The notes: generated by a model not told the origin, from the sequence alone. A stretch of DNA of 64,000 nt from Gymnodinialimonas phycosphaerae (GCF_019195455.1 NZ_JAIMBW010000001.1:806001-870000), one strand, 5' to 3'. Shown: positions 34,010 to 42,744, numbered from the stretch's first letter. A program made the numbers and translations.

Positions 34010-35329
34010 TCAAAGCAGGTGGTGGAGCGGTTGCTCCATCCGGGCTGCGAATTGGGTGAGAAGGTGAATGGCCTGATCCGGGGCCAATTGATCCGGTCCG
34101 CATTCCAGCGTCAGCGTCAGGCCGCCGTCCTGCGCGCTCGTCAGCGTCAGCACCGGTGTTTCTTCCACGCCGATCGAGGCTCTGCGCAGGGCCGTGCCGC
34201 GCAAATCGCGAACGCTCAGGTCCGGGGCCGTGTCCGAGGGCGCGACCTGCGACAGCGCCCTTGAAGAGGGCACGTCGTAGCCCCTCAAGGTGCCGTGGCG
34301 AGAAATCGCGACGGTGGCCCCCTTCCGGTCGGGCAGGCTGGCCCCGGCAAGGCCCGCCAAAAGCGCATTGGCGTCGGTCAGACCATGGGCCTGCGCCGCC
34401 CAGGTCGCGAACTCGGCCAATCCGTCCGTTGCAATGCTGGCCGTCAGTTGCATCCCTGACGCCGGGATGGGGGCGGGGGCGTCGACGGGAAGGACTGCCA
34501 AGGCCTCCAGATCGGCAACATGGTAGGGTTGCGGATGACCCGCCGCGACCAACCGCGCCAGGTCGAGGCCGCGTTCGCGGGCCAGCCGCCGCGCCTTGGG
34601 CGAGGCGAGGATCTTGCCGTCGGGCGCAGGGGCCACGGGGGGCCAGGGCCCCGGTTTGGACGCGGGGGCCGGTTCAGACGCAGGCGGCGCTTTCGGGGCA
34701 GCGGCATCTGCGGTCTCGGCGGGTATGTCGGCGACCGGGGCCCTGGTCGCCCCGGCCACGCCACGCGCCACGGGGGCGTCGGGCTTCTTGGCCGAGATGA
34801 TGGCCACGGCAACGCCGACAGGCACATCGTCGCCCGGCGCGGCCAGCGTGGCGGCAAGGAACCCACTGGTGCCCGCCGGGACCTCCATGGTGCTCTTGTC
34901 GGTCTCGACCTCGAACAGGATATCGTCCGCATCTACGGCGTCACCGGGCGCCGCGTGCCAGCCGATCAGAACGGCACTATCCTGGGCCATGCCCAATTGC
35001 GGCATGGTGATCTCTTTGCCATCGGGCAATGCGCCGTCGGCTCCGGGGGCTTCCGGCACATCGGATGCAGGGGTCGCATCCGGCGCATCGGCGCTTTCAC
35101 TGATCCGGGCAATCACCTGGCCCACGGGCACATCGGCACCGGCCGCCGCCGACACCCCCGTCAAATAGCCCGAAGCCTGCGCCTCAACCTCCATCACGGC
35201 CTTGTCGGTCTCCACCTCCAACAGCGCATCACCCTTGGCCACTTCGTCGCCCTCGGCCTTCAGCCAGGACACGATCTTGCCCGCATCCTGCGCCATGCCA
35301 AGCTGGGGCATCGTCACGTCATGCGGCAT
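34010..35329 (-). CDS. Double-lipoyl E2-like carrier with degenerate catalytic domain
   Basis: Two lipoyl domains lie at about residues 3-77 and 107-182, with lipoyl lysines in VETDKAVMEV and VETDKSTMEV. A Pro/Ala linker and a subunit-binding domain (SPKARRLARERGLDLARLVA) follow. The C-terminal ~170 residues look like an E2 catalytic domain that has lost the HxxxDG active site, so acyl transfer must be done by the 31667 subunit. ATG 35329 is preferred; a TTG precedes it in frame. Its start overlaps the E1 beta stop by 11 nt. Together the two genes make a split E2. Confidence 0.85.
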   Translation of the reverse strand: MPHDVTMPQLGMAQDAGKIVSWLKAEGDEVAKGDALLEVETDKAVMEVEAQASGYLTGVSAAAGADVPVGQVIARISESADAPDATPASDVPEAPGADGALPDGKEITMPQLGMAQDSAVLIGWHAAPGDAVDADDILFEVETDKSTMEVPAGTSGFLAATLAAPGDDVPVGVAVAIISAKKPDAPVARGVAGATRAPVADIPAETADAAAPKAPPASEPAPASKPGPWPPVAPAPDGKILASPKARRLARERGLDLARLVAAGHPQPYHVADLEALAVLPVDAPAPIPASGMQLTASIATDGLAEFATWAAQAHGLTDANALLAGLAGASLPDRKGATVAISRHGTLRGYDVPSSRALSQVAPSDTAPDLSVRDLRGTALRRASIGVEETPVLTLTSAQDGGLTLTLECGPDQLAPDQAIHLLTQFAARMEQPLHHLL

Positions 35330-36314
35330 CAATCAACTCCCCGCCGCAAAGCAGCCGCGCCTTGGCAGCCACGGTTTCGGGTGTCGGTACGGTCAAATCC
35401 TCCAGCGCGGGCGAAAACGGCACCGGCACATCCATCGCCCCCATGCGCGTGACCGGCGCATCCAGGTGGTAGAACGCCTTTTCATTCAGGCGGCTGGCAA
35501 TTTCAGAGGTCACGCCATAGCTTTGATGCCCCTCATCAATCACGATGGCGCGGCTCGTCTTCTTGACGCTTTCGATCAACAAATCCTCGTCCAGCGGCAC
35601 GATGGTGCGCGGGTCGATGACCTCGGCCTCGATCCCCTCAGCGCTTAGGATGTCGGCGGCTTTCTCGGCCACCTGAACCATCGACGAGGTGGCGATCAGG
35701 GTGATGTCGCGGCCCTTGCGCTTCACATTGCCGACGCCGAAGGGGATCAGGTATTCCTCTTCAGGCACCTCCGCCTTGTCCTGATACATAAGCTTGTCTT
35801 CGAAAATCACGACGGGGTTGTTGTCGCGGATCGCGCTTTTCATCAGGCCCTTCGCCTCATAGGCCGAAGAGGGCATGGCCACTTTCAACCCGGGAATATG
35901 CGCCACCAGCGCCTGCAAGCTTTGCGAATGCTGCGCGGCGGATCGGCGGGTCGCGCCAAGGTTGGTGCGCAGAACCAGCGGCACATTCAACTTGCCGCCC
36001 GACATGTAGTGGGTCTTGGCGGCCTGATTGCACAGCTGATCCATGATCAGGAAAATGAAATCGCCAAACATCAGGTCGACGATGGGCCGCGCGCCGGTCA
36101 TCGCCGCGCCCACGGCGATGCCCATGAAGCCGGGCTCCGCAATCGGCGTGTCGATCACACGCTCGGTGCCGAATTCTTCTACAAGACCTGACAGCACCTT
36201 GAAGGGCGTTCCGGCCTCGGCCACGTCTTCACCAAGCAGGAAGACGGTCTCGTCTCGGCGCATTTCCTCGGCGATGGCTTCGTTCACGGCCTGGGACAGG
36301 GTGATCTCTCGCAT
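35319..36314 (-). CDS. TPP-dependent dehydrogenase E1 component, beta subunit (acetoin/pyruvate type)
   Basis: The 331-residue protein shows the E1 beta pattern: LLGEDVAEAGTPFKVLSGL, FGTERVIDTPIAEPGFMGIAVGAA, MFGDFIFLIMDQLCNQAAK, and the C-terminal transketolase domain with IDPRTIVPLDEDLLIESVKK and VIDEGHQSYGVTSEIA. It pairs with the alpha subunit to decarboxylate a 2-oxo acid or cleave an acyloin such as acetoin. It is 12 bp downstream of E1 alpha. Confidence 0.9.
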   Translation of the reverse strand: MREITLSQAVNEAIAEEMRRDETVFLLGEDVAEAGTPFKVLSGLVEEFGTERVIDTPIAEPGFMGIAVGAAMTGARPIVDLMFGDFIFLIMDQLCNQAAKTHYMSGGKLNVPLVLRTNLGATRRSAAQHSQSLQALVAHIPGLKVAMPSSAYEAKGLMKSAIRDNNPVVIFEDKLMYQDKAEVPEEEYLIPFGVGNVKRKGRDITLIATSSMVQVAEKAADILSAEGIEAEVIDPRTIVPLDEDLLIESVKKTSRAIVIDEGHQSYGVTSEIASRLNEKAFYHLDAPVTRMGAMDVPVPFSPALEDLTVPTPETVAAKARLLCGGELIDAA

Positions 36315-36326
36315 ATCAGGTTCTCC

Positions 36327-37322
36327 TCAATCCGCGTAGACGTGCTGGGTGACTTCGGATCCGTCCGGGTAGGCGGCGGCCTCGGCATAGGCGACGGCTT
36401 GGGCGGCGTCTTGTTCAATCTCGGCGTTCATCGCGTCGATGTCTTCGTCCGTGGCAATGCCCTCGCTGACCAGCCACGACCGGAAGCGGATGATGGGGTC
36501 ACGATTGGTTTTCCAATCCTTTTCCTCGTCCTTGGTGCGGTAGTACTCGCGGTTGATGTCGCCCACGTGGTGGCCGTGGTAGCGATAGGTTTCCAACTCG
36601 ATAAAGAACGGCCCTTCGCCTTTGCGACAGCGCGCGACCAGCTTTTGGGTCAGGTCATTGACCGCCAGCACGTCTTGCCCGTCGACCTTGAAGGCCTCGA
36701 TCCCGAAGGCCTCGGCCCGCGCGGTGATGGAGCCTGCGGCGATCTCCTCGGTCTTGGTGTATTCCGAATAGCCGTTGTTTTCGCAGGCATAGATGACGGG
36801 CAGGTTCCACAGGGCGGCCATGTTCATGACCTCGTAAAGCAGCCCCTGCGCCGTGGCCCCGTCACCAAAGAAGCACACCGTCACGTCATCCTTGCCCTGC
36901 AACTTCGCGCGCAGGGCCGATCCCGTGGCAATCCCCATGGAGCCGCCCACAATGGCATTTGCGCCAAGGTTGCCGTGGCTTTGGTCCGCGATGTGCATGG
37001 ACCCGCCCTTGCCGCGACAGTAGCCTTCTTCCTTGCCCAGAAGCTCGCAGAACATCTCTTTGAAGTTCGCGCCCTTGGCGACGCAATGGCCATGCCCCCG
37101 GTGGGTGGAGGTGATCTTGTCGTCGTCCGTCAACGCCTCGCAGATGCCCACCGCCACCGCTTCCTCACCCGAATACATGTGGGTGAGGCCCGGCATTTTC
37201 GCGGACAGATAGAGCTGGTTGGCGGTGTCCTCGAACGTGCGGATGCGGACCATCTGGCGATACATCTGCAAGTAATCCTCGGCGTTTGTCTTGCCTTTCG
37301 GCGTCTTGGCGCTTTTTGCCAT
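36327..37322 (-). CDS. TPP-dependent dehydrogenase E1 component, alpha subunit (acetoin dehydrogenase type)
   Basis: The 331-residue protein has the thiamine-diphosphate motif starting GDGATAQG and ending ENN, with E1 alpha features HMYSGEEAVAVGICEAL, STHRGHGHCVAKG, RGKGGSMHI and RYHGHHVGD. Length and sequence flavour fit AcoA-like enzymes rather than housekeeping pyruvate dehydrogenase. ATG 37322 with GGGAG upstream is preferred over a TTG two codons earlier. It starts the second part of the minus-strand catabolic operon behind a 135-bp gap containing two dyads, so it may have its own promoter. Confidence 0.9.
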   Translation of the reverse strand: MAKSAKTPKGKTNAEDYLQMYRQMVRIRTFEDTANQLYLSAKMPGLTHMYSGEEAVAVGICEALTDDDKITSTHRGHGHCVAKGANFKEMFCELLGKEEGYCRGKGGSMHIADQSHGNLGANAIVGGSMGIATGSALRAKLQGKDDVTVCFFGDGATAQGLLYEVMNMAALWNLPVIYACENNGYSEYTKTEEIAAGSITARAEAFGIEAFKVDGQDVLAVNDLTQKLVARCRKGEGPFFIELETYRYHGHHVGDINREYYRTKDEEKDWKTNRDPIIRFRSWLVSEGIATDEDIDAMNAEIEQDAAQAVAYAEAAAYPDGSEVTQHVYAD

Positions 37323-37386
37323 GGTCAACTCCCTGTCTGCCCGGCGGCGCGGCCCCAGTCCCTGCCGTCGGGCCGGTCGGGGCAGG

Positions 37387-37459
37387 ACCTTAACATAAGG
37401 TTAATTTTTTGGCGAAAGTCATGTTTTTCAGAGACTTAGCCGTTTGCTCAAGCTTGAGC
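37387..37459. promoter_or_regulatory. Dyad and 14-bp palindrome between the M24 gene and E1 alpha
   Basis: ACCTTA-ACA-TAAGGT (37387-37401) and the perfect palindrome GCTCAAGCTTGAGC (37446-37459) lie in the gap upstream of E1 alpha; an AT-rich stretch (TTAATTTTTT) is between them. The palindrome is only 4 bp past the M24 stop and could also be a weak terminator. They suggest an internal promoter with its own operator. Confidence 0.45.
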
Positions 37460-37463
37460 AGCC

Positions 37464-38774
37464 TCAATATCGGTTCGCGATCGGCAGCTCTTCCGCCGGG
37501 AACAGGCTGATCACTTCACATCCGGTTTCCGTCACCACGACCTCTTCCTCGATCCGAGCGGCAGAGTAGCCGTCGGTTGCCGGGCAGTAGGTTTCCAGCG
37601 CGAAGACCATGCCGGTCTTGATCTCCATCGGATGATCGAGGCTGACCGCGCGACTGATGATGGGCCGCTCGTGCAGCGCCAGTCCCAGACCGTGTCCGAA
37701 TTGCAGACCGAAGGCGGCGTCCTCATTGGGGAAGCCCAGGCTTTCGGCGGTGGGCCAGACCTCGGCCACCTTGTCGGTGCTGACACCCGGCTTGATCATC
37801 GCGATCGAGGCGTCGATCCATTCGCGCGCCTTCACATAGGCGTCGTTTTGGGACGGCGTTGCGCGGCCCACGTTGAAGGTCCGGTAGTAGCATGTCCGAT
37901 AGCCCTGATAGGATTGCAGGATGTCAAAGAACGCCTGATCGCCGGGGCGGATGAGCCTGTCGGTGAAATTGTGGGGATGCGGGTTGCAGCGTTCGCCCGA
38001 GATGGCGTTGATCGCCTCCACATCGTCCGAGCCCATTTCGTAGAGCATCTTGTTGGACAGCGCGACGATATCATTCTCGCGCACGCCGGGTTTCAGTTCC
38101 TCGTAGATCATGTGGTAGACGCCATCGACCATCGCGGCGGCCTGGGTCAGCAACTGGATCTCGTCCCAGTTCTTGATCTCTCGCGCCGCCAGCATGATCT
38201 GCTGGCCATCGACCACGTTGATGCCTTCCTCTTGCAGCGCATGGAACATGGCGGTTTCGGCATAATCCACGCCCACGGGCATGTCGGCCATACCGGCATC
38301 CTTGATCAGCTGCGCGATCATCTTGGCGTATTTCTTCATCAGCCCGAATTCCGGCGGGATGGTGCCGCGCATGCCGACGACGCCCGCAAGGCAATGGTCA
38401 GGCTCCAGCCAGTCGGAGTAGCGCTTGTGGTGGACGGCAGCTGATCCAAAGTCCCAGACATAGGGGCTGTCGTCACCGGTCAGCAGGCAGAAGCGGCACA
38501 TCTTGTCCCGTTCCCATTCGCCGATCTTTGTGGCGCTGACGTAGCGGATGTTGTTCACGTCGAACAGCAGCAGCGTACCGGCGTTCGACGCCTTCAGCGA
38601 CTGCCGCGTGCGTGCCAGACGGTAGCGGCGCAGGCGGTCGTGGTCGACGCGGTTCTCGAAATCGACGGACATGTGACCCCAGGCGGGGATCTTCTCTCGC
38701 CATTCCCAGTTCGGCTCCAGATCCTGGGGCGTCAGCAGGTTGGGCATAAGGGCATTTCCGGGACGGTCTGACAT
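37464..38774 (-). CDS. M24 (creatinase/aminopeptidase P-fold) family protein with altered metal site
   Basis: The 436-residue protein has a creatinase N-terminal domain (SLKASNAGTLLLFDVNNIRY) and a pita-bread C-terminal domain. The usual metal ligands are only partly kept: FFDILQSYQ retains one Asp, but the Asp of the second motif is Tyr (RTCYYRTF). The His (FGHGLGLALHE) and two Glu (FALETYCP, RIEEEVVV) remain. This resembles creatinase, which works without metal, more than Xaa-Pro peptidase. It is likely a C-N or related hydrolase acting on the locus substrate. It lies 63 bp after the SDR gene. Confidence 0.8.
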   Translation of the reverse strand: MSDRPGNALMPNLLTPQDLEPNWEWREKIPAWGHMSVDFENRVDHDRLRRYRLARTRQSLKASNAGTLLLFDVNNIRYVSATKIGEWERDKMCRFCLLTGDDSPYVWDFGSAAVHHKRYSDWLEPDHCLAGVVGMRGTIPPEFGLMKKYAKMIAQLIKDAGMADMPVGVDYAETAMFHALQEEGINVVDGQQIMLAAREIKNWDEIQLLTQAAAMVDGVYHMIYEELKPGVRENDIVALSNKMLYEMGSDDVEAINAISGERCNPHPHNFTDRLIRPGDQAFFDILQSYQGYRTCYYRTFNVGRATPSQNDAYVKAREWIDASIAMIKPGVSTDKVAEVWPTAESLGFPNEDAAFGLQFGHGLGLALHERPIISRAVSLDHPMEIKTGMVFALETYCPATDGYSAARIEEEVVVTETGCEVISLFPAEELPIANRY

Positions 38775-38837
38775 GGGGTCACTCCTTCGGGGGCCAGATG
38801 CCCCCGTTGCTTCAATGGCTTGCGATGGGCGGCGGCG

Positions 38838-39647
38838 TTACTGGATGCACCAACCGCCATCGATGTGGATCATTTGGCCTGTCATGTAATCGCTGTCGTC
38901 GGACGCGAGGAACGAGGCGGTGCCGACGATGTCCTTGGGATAGGACACGCGCTTGATCTGCAGCGCGTCGCGCACGATGTCCTCGTAGGCCTGGCCCTCT
39001 TTGTCCTTGAAGCCGATATCCACCAGGTCTTTGTCCAGCTGTTCCCATAGCGGGGTCACGACGACGCCGGGGGCGTACCCGTTGACGGTGATGTTATGCT
39101 CTGACAGCCCAAGCGCGCCGCAATGGGTCAGCGCCAGCACGCCATATTTCGAGGTGCAGTAGACGGTGACATCCAGCAGAGGTTTGCGCGATGCGATGGA
39201 GCCCACGTTGATGATCTTGTAGGGATGGTCTTCCATCGGGCCCTGGGCGATCATCTGGCGGGCGGTTTCCTGCATCCCCAACCACATCGCCTTGGTGTTA
39301 ACGTTCATGATCAAATCCCAGTTGTCTTCATCGATATCCATGAAGAACCGGGGTTTGTTCAGGCCCGCGTTGAACAGGCCGACATTGATCGACCCGAACG
39401 CGTCGACTGTAGCGGCCACGGCGGCTGCGTTGTCTTCGCGTTTGGTGACATCCATCTGTACCGCAATCGCGCGGCCATTCCCGGCCGCGTTGATCTTGTC
39501 GGCCATCTCTTGGGCGGCGGCTTCGTCCAGATCGCCGAGGCAGACATTCGCGCCTTGCGCGGCATAGCTTTCGGCATTGGCCGCGCCCATGCCACGTCCG
39601 GCACCGGTGATGAGAATGTTCTTCCCGCTGAGGCGATTGGGGTCCAT
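38838..39647 (-). CDS. Classical SDR family dehydrogenase
   Basis: The 269-residue protein has the cofactor motif TGAGRGMG, NAG in LFNAGLNK, catalytic Ser in NVGSIASRK and the Tyr-x-x-x-Lys pair YCTSK. The acidic residue in GDLDEA suggests NAD+. SDRs of this type oxidise polyols or hydroxy-ketones. It is a paralogue of the SDR at 42745 on the other arm (both share GVV-T--W-Q-D-DL--IG and SDYMTGQ). It follows the regulator gene by 36 bp. Confidence 0.9.
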   Translation of the reverse strand: MDPNRLSGKNILITGAGRGMGAANAESYAAQGANVCLGDLDEAAAQEMADKINAAGNGRAIAVQMDVTKREDNAAAVAATVDAFGSINVGLFNAGLNKPRFFMDIDEDNWDLIMNVNTKAMWLGMQETARQMIAQGPMEDHPYKIINVGSIASRKPLLDVTVYCTSKYGVLALTHCGALGLSEHNITVNGYAPGVVVTPLWEQLDKDLVDIGFKDKEGQAYEDIVRDALQIKRVSYPKDIVGTASFLASDDSDYMTGQMIHIDGGWCIQ

Positions 39648-39683
39648 GGTTTCCTCCCTGATGTGTTGGCCTGTTGCATTGGT

Positions 39684-41510
39684 CTAGTGTTTTGTATGTC
39701 GCATGAGGTCTTCGGTGCGCGCCTGCACGCGGGCCAGCGCATCGGCTGGCGTCGCGATGCCTCGCAGCATGTCGTGAAGCTCGTGCCCGCAGATCTGGAC
39801 GATGTCCGAGATCTGGGGGATCGGCGGGCGCGGCCAGAATTGTAGCTCGTCGCGCCAGGACATCTGGTCCACCGCGTCGAAAATGGGTGACAGGCGCCGC
39901 ACTTCCGGGTCAGCGGCAACGGAATAGCGCGGTGAGGTGCGGCTACCGTTTTGAACATAAAGCTTTTGCGCGCCCGGTGAGGTAAAGGTGACAAGCGCCT
40001 CCACGGCTTCCGGCACGCGTTCCTCGGCCAGATTGGACGGGATGCAGAAGGCATAGCCGCCCACCGGCGCAATCGCCCCCCCATCGCGCCCATGGGGATG
40101 CGGCAGGTAGCCCGTGTTGCCGTGGGCCGAGCATGTCTCGTCCAGCTCGAAATAGGGGGCAAGAAGCGTGTAGCCATAGGCCATGGCGACCTTGCCGGCG
40201 GCGTAGGGGCGGACCCGCTCGTACCAGGACATGGAAAGGATGTCGGGGGGCGAATATTGCAGCAGTTCCAGCAGATATTCTGCGGCGGCGCGCGCCTGCG
40301 GCGTGTCGAACATCGGGCGAAAACCGCCGCGTGCCAGGATGTCGGTGTCGAACCCGCCAGCCCTGGGGGGGAGATCTATGATGGGCTGGCCGAACGCGGC
40401 ACAAGTCATCATGAACGTGTGGCCCAAGGCGGTGCCCCGCGCCGCATTCCAGGCAATGCCGTAGTTGCCGTTTTGCGGATCGTGGAAATGCCGCGCCGCC
40501 GTGATGACATCCTCGATTGTTGCCGGTGGGTTCAGGCCCGCCTGCGCGAACCAGTCTTTCCGGAAAAACATCAATTCGGGCGTGGTTTGACTGGGCACGC
40601 CACAAGGCACGCCGCCCCAGTGGGCCGCGCGCCAGCCAGCGGTGTGAAAATCATTGGGGTCCAGCCGGTCGATATCCATGACTTCGGGCAGGGGGCGGAT
40701 CACGCCCTTGTCGATGAACTCACCTATCCACGGAAGATCCACGGCGATCAGGTCATAGCTGCTTTTCTTTCGGTCGGCATTGCGCAGCGCCTCTTCGCGC
40801 AGCCGATCGATGGAGAAGGCGCGCTGATGGATGTTCGTGCCGACGATTTGATCAAACTGCCGTTTGAGGTTGTCCATCACCATGAATGTCGGGTCGACGT
40901 GCACCAGAATGCGCAGACCGCCCGCCAGTTTCAGGGGGCGTTGGCGCACCGCCAGCGGCGGGATCGTGGACTGACCGGGCACATAAGAGCCGCCGAAAAA
41001 GTAGTCTTGCTTGGCCCGGGTCTGCGGGCTTTCGCCCAACGTCGTGCTTGCGATGCGGTCGATCCGATCGGCAAGCTGCTGGAACTGCGTCAACAAAAGC
41101 GCGCTTGGATGAAGGGAGAAGCTTTTACCCGTTTTCGTTCGGGGGCGTTGTTCGACCAGCCCATTGGCCTGGATATCGGCAAGCTTGCGCACGGCGGTCG
41201 CGTAGGGAACGCCCGCAGCGGAGACCATGGAAGAGGCGGATACAAGCCGACCTTCGATGTGGCCGCGCAGCAGGTGCAGGATCATGTGGAGATGCGGATT
41301 GCGGGTGTTGGGATCAAGCAAAGTATCAATCTCGACAAAGGCTTGCTCCAGGAAGTTCGCCACGCGGTCAAGGTCCGCCAAGGCCACACCGCCTGCACCC
41401 GTCGCGATTTGCGGCACGGCTTTTTGTCCATAACGGATATCTTTGGCGGTGTGCTGTTGCATGTACTTCTTACGACGGGGTTTGGTGGGTTTGGCAGGTG
41501 GCTTTTTCAT
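39684..41510 (-). CDS. Winged-helix regulator fused to an ABC solute-binding-protein domain
   Basis: The 608-residue protein has no signal peptide; it starts with a basic stretch (KKPPAKPTKPRRKK). Residues about 70-135 form a winged helix (HMILHLLRGHIEGRLVSASS, then GVPYATAVRKLADIQANGLV). Residues about 197-600 are a complete family-1 extracellular solute-binding fold: YDLIAVDLPWIGEFIDKGVI, GVPCGVPSQTTPELMFFRKD, GYTLLAPYFEL, APVGGYAFCIPSN. It should be a cytoplasmic one-component sensor using a binding-protein fold unlike the RbsB-type protein of its neighbour transporter. ATG 41510 has GAGG 7 nt upstream. Tandem dyads lie in the promoter. Confidence 0.85.
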   Translation of the reverse strand: MKKPPAKPTKPRRKKYMQQHTAKDIRYGQKAVPQIATGAGGVALADLDRVANFLEQAFVEIDTLLDPNTRNPHLHMILHLLRGHIEGRLVSASSMVSAAGVPYATAVRKLADIQANGLVEQRPRTKTGKSFSLHPSALLLTQFQQLADRIDRIASTTLGESPQTRAKQDYFFGGSYVPGQSTIPPLAVRQRPLKLAGGLRILVHVDPTFMVMDNLKRQFDQIVGTNIHQRAFSIDRLREEALRNADRKKSSYDLIAVDLPWIGEFIDKGVIRPLPEVMDIDRLDPNDFHTAGWRAAHWGGVPCGVPSQTTPELMFFRKDWFAQAGLNPPATIEDVITAARHFHDPQNGNYGIAWNAARGTALGHTFMMTCAAFGQPIIDLPPRAGGFDTDILARGGFRPMFDTPQARAAAEYLLELLQYSPPDILSMSWYERVRPYAAGKVAMAYGYTLLAPYFELDETCSAHGNTGYLPHPHGRDGGAIAPVGGYAFCIPSNLAEERVPEAVEALVTFTSPGAQKLYVQNGSRTSPRYSVAADPEVRRLSPIFDAVDQMSWRDELQFWPRPPIPQISDIVQICGHELHDMLRGIATPADALARVQARTEDLMRHTKH

Positions 41511-41530
41511 CGCTGAGCCTCTTAAATTGT

Positions 41531-41596
41531 CCAGATTGGTGCGGATGTGGTACCGAAAGAATATCCATTTTGGATGTCGAGTCATTCATTTTGGAT
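41531..41596. promoter_or_regulatory. Tandem CCA-N3-TGG dyads in the divergent catabolic promoter
   Basis: ATCCA-TTT-TGGAT (41563-41575) is a perfect dyad. ATTCATTTTGGAT (41584-41596) matches it at 12 of 13 positions, with centres 21 bp apart (two helical turns). A shorter CCA-GAT-TGG lies at 41531-41539. They sit between the regulator and the importer operon and are the likely sites of the SBP-fused regulator. Confidence 0.65.
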
Positions 41597-41712
41597 AAAA
41601 TTACACGGTTCGGCGTTTTTGGAATTGGGTTGCAATGAAGGTCGGTTGCGTCAGTCGATTCCCGTTTGAGGATCGACGCGGCAACCCTCAGAATGCTCCA
41701 GGGAGGAACAAA

Positions 41713-42666
41713 ATGTCTTACAAGTCGAAATTCGCGATGACATGCACGGCCGCACTTCTTGCATCCGCTGCGTCAGCACAGACGATCACGATCGGCATCA
41801 CGCAGAACAACGTCGGCGTCGACAGCTACCAGACGACATACGAGCAGGCGTTCATCGCCGCCGCCGAAGCCAACCCCGATGTCGAGATTGTCGTTCTTGA
41901 CGCAGGCGGCGATGTGGCGCGTCAGATTGCGCAGATCCAGGATCTGGTGCAGCAGGAAGTCGATGCCATGATCATTTGGCCCACCAACGGCGAGGCTGTC
42001 ATTCCCGCCGTGCGCGAGGCTTATCAGGCGGGCATTCCGGTGATTATCACCAACTCCAACATCGCCGAGCCGGGGTTCGAGTTCGTCGCCTCTTTCTCGG
42101 GTCCTGACAATATCACCCAAGGCTCGCGTGCCGCCGAAATCATGTGTGAGCGGTTCACCGATCTGGGCATTCAGGATGAAGCGCAGATTGTGCAGATCAC
42201 CGGCCAGCCCGGCTACACCACGGCGATCGAACGGGCAGAGGGCTTCGAGCAGCGTCTGCCGGAAGTCTGCCCCAACGTGACGCTGGTCGAAAGCCAGCCT
42301 GGCAACTGGAACCGGGAGGATGCGCAGCGCGTGATGGAGGCGTTCCTTGTCCAGTATGATGACATCGACGGCGTCTATTCCGGCGATGACAACATGGGCG
42401 TGGGCGCCATGAACGCCGCAATTGCAGCGGGCCGCGTTGAAGACATCACCTTTGTGGGCGCCACCAACTTCGCCGTCGGCTATGACGCGATGGGGCGGGG
42501 CGAATACTGGGGCTCGATCTACCAGTCGCCGGTGGACGATGCGGAAGCCGCGCTTCAGACAGCACTGGATGTATTGGCCGGCGAAGAGGTGCCGTTCCTG
42601 AACTACTTCGACACGCCGAAGATTACCCAGGAAAACATGGGCGACTACGACCGCCCGGTCTTCTGA
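41713..42666 (+). CDS. Sugar ABC transporter periplasmic binding protein (RbsB-like)
   Basis: A signal peptide ends at ASAASA|Q. The mature protein matches the Peripla_BP_4 fold of ribose/xylose-type binding proteins: ITIGITQNNVGVDSYQTTYEQ, VDAMIIWPTNGEAVIPAV, VQITGQPGYTTAIERAEGF and DGVYSGDDNMGVGAMNA. It captures a sugar or polyol in the periplasm for the two permeases and ATPase encoded downstream. GGGAGG precedes ATG 41713. An intrinsic terminator-like hairpin follows, which would make the binding protein more abundant than the transporter. Confidence 0.92.
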   Translation: MSYKSKFAMTCTAALLASAASAQTITIGITQNNVGVDSYQTTYEQAFIAAAEANPDVEIVVLDAGGDVARQIAQIQDLVQQEVDAMIIWPTNGEAVIPAVREAYQAGIPVIITNSNIAEPGFEFVASFSGPDNITQGSRAAEIMCERFTDLGIQDEAQIVQITGQPGYTTAIERAEGFEQRLPEVCPNVTLVESQPGNWNREDAQRVMEAFLVQYDDIDGVYSGDDNMGVGAMNAAIAAGRVEDITFVGATNFAVGYDAMGRGEYWGSIYQSPVDDAEAALQTALDVLAGEEVPFLNYFDTPKITQENMGDYDRPVF

Positions 42667-42683
42667 TCCAGAACCACTTCATG

Positions 42684-42714
42684 GGGCTCGGCCACAAGTG
42701 GTCGGGCCCTTTTT
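42684..42714 (+). terminator. Intrinsic terminator-like hairpin after the binding-protein gene
   Basis: GGGCTCGGCCAC and GTGGTCGGGCCC pair with two G-T wobbles and are followed by TTTTT. Because transporter genes follow in the same direction, it probably acts as a partial terminator or mRNA-end stabiliser. Confidence 0.7.
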
Positions 42715-42744
42715 CCGACACTAGAAAGAGATTGGGGGTGTGCC

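Noticed and set aside
32576..34264. Long plus-strand open frame antisense to the aldehyde dehydrogenase
   Set aside because: Shadow of a well-conserved gene; no recognisable protein.
37464..38774. Identification of the M24 gene as the DMSP lyase dddP
   Set aside because: DddP is an M24 protein of roseobacters, but two of its Asp metal ligands are replaced here and the neighbours are sugar/polyol genes, not DMSP genes.
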